64,000 bases of DNA from Chloromonas sp. AAM2 (taxonomy: Eukaryota > Chlorophyta > Chlorophyceae > Chlamydomonadales > Chlamydomonadaceae). The DNA lies in contig QAXH01001097.1 of the NCBI GenBank assembly GCA_004335635.1, forward strand, positions 1 through 64,000, written 5' to 3'. Each line of letters begins with the position of its first letter. The stretch's first letter is position 1. The position numbers and the translations under genes are program-made. Positions 56,101 to 64,000 of this stretch are shown piece by piece. The notes under the pieces are model-generated. The model was given only the letters and a program-made list of their open reading frames with translations, was not told the origin of the DNA and did not search any database.

Positions 56101-57389
56101 TCACTGCCCGTTCCCCGGCAATGCCGCCACATGCGGCACGCCCGCCAGCAGCTTTGCCGCCCCCTTGACGCGCCGCACGGCCTTGGTGTACTCGTCAAAG
56201 AGGTTGCCCGCCACGCCCGCCGCTTGAAGACCCTCCACCACCTGCATGGCAAACAAGCCAACAACGCAAACAAGGAATGGCAAGCAAGGAAAATGACGCG
56301 AACCCAGGTGTCCCAAAGATGGGAGAGCAGAGAGAGTGTGGAACGGCAAACGTGAACGTTTCTGCCGGGTGTCTGCCGGGTGTCTGTTGGTGTGGGAAGT
56401 GTGGGGGCTTGCATCATACGATGTGTCAAGAGGACTCCGGTCGGCTCAGGCAAGGAAGCCGAGCAATCGAGTGGGTTGACCTAGCCCTTTTCCTCTTGTC
56501 GGGTCGATGCACATTGCGATGCCTCTGCAACAAGTCCTGCTTCAACTGCATTCTTCCCACCATGTTCAGGTGTGTGTGCACCTCTTGATCGTGCACCAAC
56601 TTAGCTACGAGGGGTTTCCACCTACCATAGAGGGCGTTCCCAGAGTCGTGCCCAGTTTATTTTTATTGTTGTATTATTTTGTATTTCACACAGGCATCGC
56701 GACCACACGACAACAGTTTCATCTGCTTACTGTGTTTTGGTCGCTATTGCACATACCTTACCGGGCGTACGCGCGATCGCTGCTGTACCTTACCGATACC
56801 CTACTTCGCATCTCTTTCTTCAACTGCCATCTCGCCATCATGATTAGGCGAAACATTGTACGCCAACTTAGCGATGAGGAGTTCTCACCTACCTTGATCA
56901 TGCGCATCATGGCCGGTGCAGCGGACAGCAGCAGCTCCGAGGCATGCCGCTGCACCACCTCGTGCGTGCGCAGGCGCCGCCGCCGGGCCGCCACGGCTAG
57001 GCCCTCCGCCAGGATAAGGGCCGCCTCCTGCAGCGAATGCACCACACAACGCAGTTCCACCTTGGTATCCGATCATGTGCGGGTGCATCAGCATTGCCGG
57101 CGACTAACCATGCATCAGCGAATGCACCACACAACGCAGCACAACACAATTTCAGCCTCGGTTTCCAATCCAATGTACGGGTATACCGGCAGTGCAAGCA
57201 ATGCCAGCTGTGCCAGCGTCAGAGCGCTTTGTAGCGGTTTCAGGGCGGCATGTATTCAGGAGCCAGGCATCTTGATACCTAGTACAATGGCCTACCAGGT
57301 GATGCAAGCCTGACACAAGGCGCAAGGTATGGGGCATCTCACGGTTACATGTGCCGGACACAGTGTATCACATACACTCCAACATGCAC

Positions 57390-57425
<36 letters not shown>

Positions 57426-60400
57426 CACACGAGCACACATGCTCCCCTGCTCTCGCACCTCCTCGTCAAACTCCTGCTCTTGCTCGACCGCCTTAGCTTT
57501 GCCCGGCGCCTGCTCAGCAGCGGGCCCCTCTGTACCTGCCGCTGCCTCGTCCTGAGTTGCTGTCTGCTTGGAAGCCGGTGCCAGCCCTGCTTCCTTTCCG
57601 ACGGAGCCTTGCCTGCCAGCGCTCTGCAGTGAGCAACAGGGACATGAGCTTTCAGCTACATGCAGGCTTAAACAGGGCGGCAGGGGCTGAGTGGAGTGAC
57701 ATGGTGAAGCTCAAGGACAACAGAGTGCGGTAGAGCAGGTGCCCCGGGTGATGCTACTGGGCAGATCAGGCTGTGTGTGCTGGCGCCAGCCACAAGACCA
57801 AGAAACCAGGATAACGGGTCTTGTACGTTGTGCTGAATGTTGATTCCAGGGTTTGGTCGCCTGCACACTGAACAGCCTTGAGTTGAAGGTCAGGTTTAGG
57901 CAGAAACAACGCCAAAACAACCCTTGTTGGGTAGGGTTGCGTCTCCCCTCTCCCAAACTGCACAGTTTGCACACCTTTGGAGGTGGGGGTGCGTCTCCCC
58001 TCTCGCTGCGCGCCTGGGCCCGCGTCTTGCGCTTTGCGGGCACATACACGCCGTCCTCCCACACGCCCATTTCCCCAAGAGACGGGGCCAGGCTGTCCTG
58101 TCGCTGACTACTGCCTGCCCGCTTGCGTGGGCTATCCTCGCCGCCCTCCGTCCCCGCGTGGTGGTCGACCGAAGCAGCAGGGCCTGACGGCCCGCCCGCC
58201 CAGCCGCTATCAGGCACGGGTGCGGCGGGAGGTGACGCATCCGCATCCATAGCATGGCCATTACTCCCGTCTGTGGCTGCCGCACAAGCTGTGGCTGGTG
58301 GGCACTCCGGCTGCCCATCCCCCGCCATCACAGCATCCTTGTCATCACCTGCTGTCAGAAAGGCATTGCCGGTTTCACCCACTTTGGCCCCAGCATCCTT
58401 GCCTGTCCCAGCACCTTGCTCCGCTTCCAGCTCACATGCGTCCGGTACTCCTACTCCATCCTGTTTGTCCCGAATAACAATCGCAACAGGTTCCTGAGGT
58501 GAACCCTTTAGGTCACTATCGGTCCCAGTAGGCGGCCCGGCCCCTCCCCCTGGCAAACCCAAACCCTGTTGCACGTCAGACGTGCCGTGACGTGCTGCCT
58601 GAAGACTTTGATCGTCACTGGCTTGTGAGGTAACACGTGCTGGCTCGTCCACATCCATCTCTGACTGACCACATGGGGCACATGGAGCATCCAATTGAGC
58701 ATTGCCCATTGAGCAGCCCTTGCTCTCCTGTTCCATCACGCTGCCGTTCCCGCCTGTCAGGTGCTCAACCGCCTGCCCAGCGGCTGCTGCAGGAGTGGCT
58801 GTGGCTGCTTCAGCACCGGCTGGAAGCTGCTGCTCCCCGCCTGCTGCCGCTGCCGCCAGCACGTCTAAGCTCGCACTACCAAATTGAGCCAACTGATGCC
58901 GCTGAGCCGCTCTGCTGAGGCGCCACGCGAGCATGCATTGCCCATAATCGTTAATCTCAGTATCAGATTCACTGTCGAGCTCCTTGAACAGATGAGACAT
59001 CTTACTGCCCAGACTGAAGCTGCAATCGCTCATATCGGAGGAAGCGGGGCGGGCGGACGGTGGATTGTTGCAGCGGGGGGCGGGCGTGGTGCCTGGCACG
59101 GTGAGTGCGGACTTTCCGTTTGCTTCTGCGGCTGCAAGCTTCCGGCGTTTGCGTCTTTCCCGCTCCGCTTCCCGGGCCCGCTTGCGCTTGGCTTCAATAG
59201 CAGGTGTGTCTGCTGGTGAGGCGGCAGGTGCTGCTGCAGCAGAGGGTCGGCTGGGTGCAGTTGAACCAGGCCGGCTAGGTGCAGCCACAGGCGGTGTGGG
59301 CTGTGCCCTCCTTTCCGCAGGCTTGCCAGCATTCGCCACTGCACTGGGCTTGCTGGAGTTGGCGACGGCAGTGGGCCTGCTAGACTGCCCTACAGCCGGC
59401 TTGCTGGAGGGAGCAGTGGCAGGTTTGTTGGAGGTAGCGGCAGCGGCTTTGCCAGATGCTGGCGCCTGACCCTTGGAAGGCTCAGCAGAAGCAGCGGATG
59501 TTCTAGCACCTGTTTGACGCAGGCCCCCTGCAGACTTGTCAGTCTTGTCGTTGTCTGAAGTGTTCTCCTCTTTGATTGCTGGTCCTTCCAGCATCAGGGA
59601 TACAGCCTGCCACACAGCATGTTACAAGGCACTTCTCAAACTTGTACAGCTCAAAAATGATCTAGTGTTGTACAGCTCATTGATAATAAAATGTTCGCCA
59701 GGTGAACTACAGCGCTAGCCGAGGCGCGTTTATTAGCCGACATTCCATTGTCTTTGTGTACTGCCAAATCCATCTTGTAGCGGCTCACCTCCTTTTGCGA
59801 TCTATATCGCTTGCCATCGGGACCGAAAAAGAAGTAGTCGATATCACCTGCAGCGCAAGAAACAATGTCGCGTTCACGCCAAGCTCCACCGGACGCGACA
59901 GGAGTAACAGAGTTGAATTTCTCGACCAGGCCGTCTGCCTGCCAGCGGCTCTGGACCTACCACGAGACATGCCGGTTTCTCGTTGCTTGGCGACCACTGA
60001 CCAGCCCTCGGGTATCTCTGTTCCCCCTGCATATGTCACGCAAGCAGCCAAGGACCGGCGACTCTGAGCAGGACTGCGGGAATGGCCGCACGGCGTTGCG
60101 ATCCGCTGGCCAGCGCGTTCTTAAGCCAAAATACCACCAAAATACCACTTGTAGGACAATCTTTCCAGACTGCGATGCGTGTGTTGGTTGCCAACAGGCT
60201 GGCAAACGAAAGAATAGCAGGATGAGCCTACGACAACTTGTTACGCTATCTGCGACGATTCATACACGCTGCTCATGACTCGCGCACAGCTGGTTCTGAC
60301 CTTCTGACCATAACACGCTGTTCCTTAGTATTAATCCGTGGTGACATGCGTTTGCAGATGAGCTATGCACGCACACCTGCGTCCCGTAAAGCACGCAAAA

Positions 60401-60476
60401 GCCGTGCCGTGGCATTAGCCTCCATTTGTTTTCTCTTCTCATCAGTGTATTTCATCAGCGCAGCCGCGGGGTCACG
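56101..60476 (-). CDS. Methyl-CpG-binding domain (MBD) protein
   Basis: Probable nuclear DNA-methylation reader. Exons in transcript order: 60377-60476 (5' end uncertain), 59961-60026, 59789-59847, 57975-59606, 57459-57623, 56893-57027, 56101-56241; all phases agree. If it starts at the ATG at 60455 the protein is 758 aa. The MBD lies at about residues 29-75 (IPEGWSVVAKQRETG, then GDIDYFFFGPDGKRYRSQKE), with the expected P-x-GW, basic beta strand, Y-F-x(2)-P-D/E-GK and RS motifs. Exon 4 (544 codons) is Ala/Pro/Ser-rich and contains a very basic stretch (IEAKRKRAREAERERRKRRK), a likely nuclear signal. The C-terminal 90 residues are helical (EAALILAEGLAVAARRRR; VVEGLQAAGVAGNLFDEYTK). An upstream exon may precede 60476, because that exon is open on both sides of its splice site. 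Confidence 0.75.
57391..57422. repeat. (CA)n microsatellite
   Basis: Uninterrupted AC dinucleotide run in an intron of the MBD gene. Confidence 0.85.
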
Positions 60477-61398
60477 CTGCATGCATGCATGTAGGTTAGC
60501 ATGAGCAAACATATGTTAGTGATGGTTTCTATGCTTATGTATGCTGCAAGTGGCCTTGTAGCTGCTGCAACCTTGTGAGAATCATGCAACAAGATAGGGA
60601 TGCCAAAAGCAAGGCCAGACGCATGTCGGAGCACAGGCATGGGAGGGGCCGCGTGGGCGTGCCAGAACAGGGGCTGCATGCATGTACACTGGGGATTTTC
60701 TATGTGACCTGCCACGGAATCAACCAACAACTATGTGCCTGCATGCGCATATGCATGCACGCTCTTTGGAGCTTATATAGAGGCGTGGCCCGTCACCCGC
60801 GCCATGCGGGGATGCATGCGGGGCTCACCTACAGGCGTGGCTGCGTGCCTGCATGGCCTGTTAGACATGTCTGTGTACCACATGCAAGCTGAGTTGTAAG
60901 CACAGTGCATGTGTGGGCTTGTGCAGCTCAGCAACTGAGAACCCCGGCGCAGCATGGACATGCGTGCCAAGGCTAGCCCTGAGCTTGCCTTGCCTGCCCT
61001 GCCCTTGGGCGCTCTAGGTCCAGACAAGCCTGATAGATTGGGCCCAGATCAGGGTTACCAAGGGGTGCAACCCACCTGTGGCAGAGGCTTGGAGGCAGAC
61101 ATGGTGGAAGGGGGCACTTCAAACCTCAGGGAAGATACGTGGGATTGAGCGCGCGGACAGGCTTTAAAGGTGCGGATACGCAGGGTGTGCTTGCCTCCGC
61201 TGTCCAGCGCGCTGCATGAGGTTACATGGATCGCCCGGAGCGCCAGTGAGGGCAGCTCCGTCCCCCACAAAACGGTCGTGGCCCGTGGGTCCACTTGGGA
61301 GTCGCCAGGCTCGGCCTCGGTATTGTTTTGCTATCGCTCTGCACGTTGTTACCAACGTCTGCTTGTCGACACCGGCAAGAGTAGGGCACATTGGCGCT
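60477..61398. other. Divergent intergenic region, MBD gene to acireductone dioxygenase
   Basis: Should contain both promoters. On the minus strand two short open segments (about 60590-60640 and 60837-60880) end at plausible donors and could be 5' exons of the MBD gene, but neither could be confirmed by phase. Confidence 0.35.
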
Positions 61399-63481
61399 AT
61401 GGCCACCGACGTCGCGCAAATCACGCCAGAAGAGTTGGCGCTTGCACAGGCGAGAACAAGCCTTGGTTGATTGACAGGGGTCTGCATTGCTTCATTCCTC
61501 AGCCCTGATGTCAAAGGGATGTGGGTTCCAGCACTGAAGCTGCATCCGACAGATCCCCCCACCCCCTTGTTGCCCTGCAGCCAGATGACCCTTCCACAGC
61601 GTCAATCCAGGCATGGTACATGGATGACAGTGACAGAGATCAACGGGAGCCTCATCAGTAAGTTCTTGGAGCAGATATGCTGCTGGATCAGATTTCTGCA
61701 GGGTCACCCACACGGCAGCCAGCACTTGGTCCCATCATGCATGCCAACCTCTTACCTTGTTCACGCAGGCTAGTTCCCAACAAACCCGCCAGCCCAGAGA
61801 CGCTGGCCAAGCTGGGAGTGCTTTACTGGAAACTTGATGCAGACAAGCATGAAATGGACCCCAAACTTGCAACCATTCGGAAAGTTCGAGGCTACTCTTA
61901 CATCGTGAGTCTTTTCCCCTTCCATCACCACAACAACTTCCAGCTTGAACACCACGCCATATCCCACACACCAAGAGTGCAGTTGCAATTGCAAATGAGC
62001 AACGTCTGATCAGGCTGCCACTTGATGATCACAGCTTCAAACTCTGAGCAGCACTCCATGCATGAGCAGCTGGCACACAGAGCGTCTCATGTGGCGCCTC
62101 ATGTGGCAAGCACCTTAGAGCGTCTCAGTAAGCAGCTTGGCGGACAGGATGGCTAGCGTAAGCCTATCAGGACAGCAGCATAACGGTTCTGCAGCAACCT
62201 TGCTTATGCAGGAAATCATCTCAATCTCCAAGGATACCCTGCCAGGGTACGAGGACAAGATCAAGACTTTTTACCTAGAGCACATCCACAGTGACGAGGA
62301 GATCCGTTATATACTAGACGGCCAAGGTGATTCGGGCAGTCATTTGCTGCTGGGTACAATAATGTACTTACCACGCATTTCATAGTGTGGGATAGCCAGG
62401 CATAACGCACACTGTGCAATGGCGGCCAGGACTGGCCGGGCGACATGGCCAGGCATGGATGACTGGCTCCCGCAGGAAGGGAGGGAGTCAAGCCGTCCAA
62501 CTAGCATGTGAAGGGAGCAGCCGTGATGGTAGCCACCCCTTGCTATCCAGTCCGCAAACGCTTGGGAATGGGTTGTTAACAACACATCTAGCCTGTCTGT
62601 GAACACGCCCTGGGCCAGACAAGGATGCTACTGGGCCAGATACCACGAATGAGCAAAGCACTGCAGCAGATTGTAGAAATGTGCAAGAGCATGACTACCG
62701 TGTTCGTCCGGCCCTTGTTTGTGCAATGCCCTGCTCACCCAATATGGCCATGATCCGGCGTCATTAGGAGGTGCGGTAAGGCATCGTGCTATGGGCGTGC
62801 CATCACTTTGTCATTTGCGCCACATGTGGCTCGTTATGCCCCCATGTGCTGATAGGTTACTTTGACGTTCGGGACTTGGAGGACCGATGGATTCGCATTC
62901 TGTGCCAGAAGGGCGACCTCATCATCCTGCCAGAGGGCATCTACCACCGGTTCACGCTCACAGAAACGAACTACGCCAAGGTGAACGTACTTAGTTTACA
63001 GTACTTGTGTTGTTAATTCTGCTTCAGCTGACTCTACTTGCTGATTGTGCCAGTGTTGTTTGTGAACAGCAGAGCAGCACCATATTGTTTGTGATGATAT
63101 CCTGGGCTCGCTTACAGCCTGTACCATGTGCATGCTAGCTTTGACTGCTGTTTGTCCCTGGCCAGACATTTGTCCCTGGCCAGACATTCTCACGGGTATC
63201 AAACACTAAGCGGCTACCTGCAATAACCAGCAGTTTGCAAAGGCACTACATGCGACTTAGCACAGTGACAGGCGGCGTGCATTCGGGCAATGTGACAGGC
63301 GTGCTTTCAGCAACCGGCGTCATGGCCATTAGTGACGCTAGTTTGCGCCATGTGGTCGCAGGCGATGCGCCTGTTTGTGGGAGAACCGGTCTGGACCCCC
63401 TTCAACCGGCCCCAGGAGGAGCACCCCAGCAGGCTCAAGTATCAGAAGGATTTCCAGGCTGCAGTTAAGGCTGAGGTCTGA
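61399..63481 (+). CDS. ARD1: Acireductone dioxygenase (methionine salvage)
   Basis: Cupin metalloenzyme that oxidises acireductone to the 2-keto-4-methylthiobutyrate precursor of methionine; cytosolic or nuclear. Exons: 61399-61449, 61581-61657, 61769-61904, 62212-62326, 62856-62980, 63362-63481; 207 aa, full length. Recognisable family blocks are [57 protein letters not shown] and GIYHRFTL. The metal ligands H112, H114, E118 and H157 are all present with the correct HxHx3E and 43-residue spacing. The first intron only closes in phase with a GC donor (CAG|GCGAGA at 61450), giving [17 protein letters not shown] joined to [14 protein letters not shown]. All other introns are GT-AG. Fe2+ versus Ni2+ forms catalyse different reactions, which sequence cannot settle. 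Confidence 0.96.
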
Positions 63482-64000
63482 GGGAGTGTGCAGGCACTGG
63501 TTCTCCACCCTCGGGTTATGACTGGTTTTTTTGGTACTGTGATTAGCGATGCAAAGCTGCCAACGCCTTCGATTAAGGCCTACGACGTACGAATGAATGT
63601 ATGAATCCCAGCTGACACAATCCAGAGGCAACCAAAAGGGTCGAACACTACTGCCATCTGGTTTCTCTCCTGTGTCTGCTGCACTAAATGTAATCTGCAT
63701 GTATACAAGTGCAGGATGAGGTCAGGATGTTGATAGAAGGCCGTCCAGGTGATGCAGCCCTTCCCTTGGTTGAACCCTGTGCCCACATGATATGAACCTG
63801 TCAGCATGGCTGACTGTTCGTGCAACTTCGAAATCCTTGACTCGGCAGGCAGGCCAGAGGCCATGAAGGCGTTGGCAAGGACTGTACCTTCAGCCTCTTT
63901 CAAGCTATCTTCAGGGGCACAGACTCCGTCAGGCCTTTACAGACCGATGGAGCTTTCGGTGGCAAGACAAGCAACGGCCGCATTGTTACAGAGGAGTGGG
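63482..64000. other. Downstream region of acireductone dioxygenase
   Basis: A 107-codon frame on the minus strand (63580-63903) is open and protein-like in composition. It has no recognised motif and overlaps the likely ARD 3' UTR, so it could be the tail of a gene continuing past the window or chance. Confidence 0.3.
63689..63693 (+). promoter_or_regulatory. Candidate TGTAA polyadenylation signal (ARD1)
   Basis: TGTAA about 210 nt after the ARD stop, a normal chlorophyte 3' UTR length. Confidence 0.45.

Noticed and set aside
60170..60220. Plus-strand CDACVGC motif, suggestive of a CXXC zinc finger
   Set aside because: It lies antisense to an intron of the MBD gene, in a frame without splice-compatible neighbours or the rest of the CXXC cysteine pattern.
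62013..62052. C/D-like motif pair (TTGATGA ... CTGA with GCTGC/GCAGC ends) in an ARD intron
   Set aside because: Only about 40 nt long, no C'/D' boxes, and no rRNA match recognised; too short for a snoRNA.
1..64000. tRNA genes, rRNA genes, CRISPR arrays, intact transposons or viral genes
   Set aside because: No B-box-like GGTTCGANTCC with a matching cloverleaf, no rRNA beyond short guide complementarity, no direct-repeat/spacer arrays, and no transposase, reverse transcriptase or capsid motifs in any frame examined.

Overview
The window is nuclear DNA of a green alga (Chlorophyta, probably a chlorophyte close to the volvocalean/chlorophycean lines). Evidence: very intron-rich genes with short phase-conserved exons, GT-AG introns, TGTAA-type polyadenylation signals, many GT/CA microsatellites, a WRKY-family gene, and small RNAs whose guide sequences match plant-type 18S and 25S rRNA. 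I see no tRNA, rRNA, CRISPR array or intact transposon.

Layout, left to right. (1) 915-10653 (+): a two-domain WRKY-like transcription factor with degenerate heptapeptides and an 888-residue Gln/Pro/Ala-rich exon. (2) 12962-21345 (+): a RAD21/REC8-type cohesin kleisin, 23 exons. (3) 22440-28721 (+): a signal-anchored nucleotide-sugar transferase-like protein with a DVD motif. (4) 31020-45455 (-): UTP10/HEATR1, the large HEAT-repeat protein of the U3 snoRNP/t-UTP complex, 17 exons, about 2492 aa. (5) 45731-48313 (+): a plastid-targeted DUF3598-like protein, head to head with UTP10 over 275 bp. (6) 49640-51624 (-): an unidentified multi-exon gene. (7) 52795-53535 (+): an intronless coiled-coil ORF. 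(8) 56101-60476 (-): a methyl-CpG-binding-domain (MBD) protein. (9) 61399-63481 (+): acireductone dioxygenase of the methionine salvage pathway.

The most notable system is inside UTP10. Its introns 11-15 carry a set of sense-strand, about 80-90 nt elements that open with GGCC plus a box-C-like motif and close with a box-D-like motif plus GGCC. One (36241-36325) is a textbook box C/D snoRNA with C, D', C' and D boxes and a 7-bp terminal stem. Guide segments match conserved 25S rRNA (12 nt in family A, 12 nt in the 36.2-kb RNA) and 18S rRNA (13 nt in family B). A ribosome-biogenesis gene therefore appears to host a locally duplicating family of rRNA-modification guides. A second structured element in UTP10 intron 7 has a 110-nt copy 7 kb away, in the inferred 3' UTR of the gene at 49.6 kb, with a compensatory C-G to T-A change in its stem.

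Exon models were derived by hand from splice sites and reading phase. Every model marked complete closes in phase; the uncertain parts (glycosyltransferase middle, MBD 5' end, the 49.6-kb gene) are stated. A dispersed ~28-nt motif occurs nine times across the window in both orientations.
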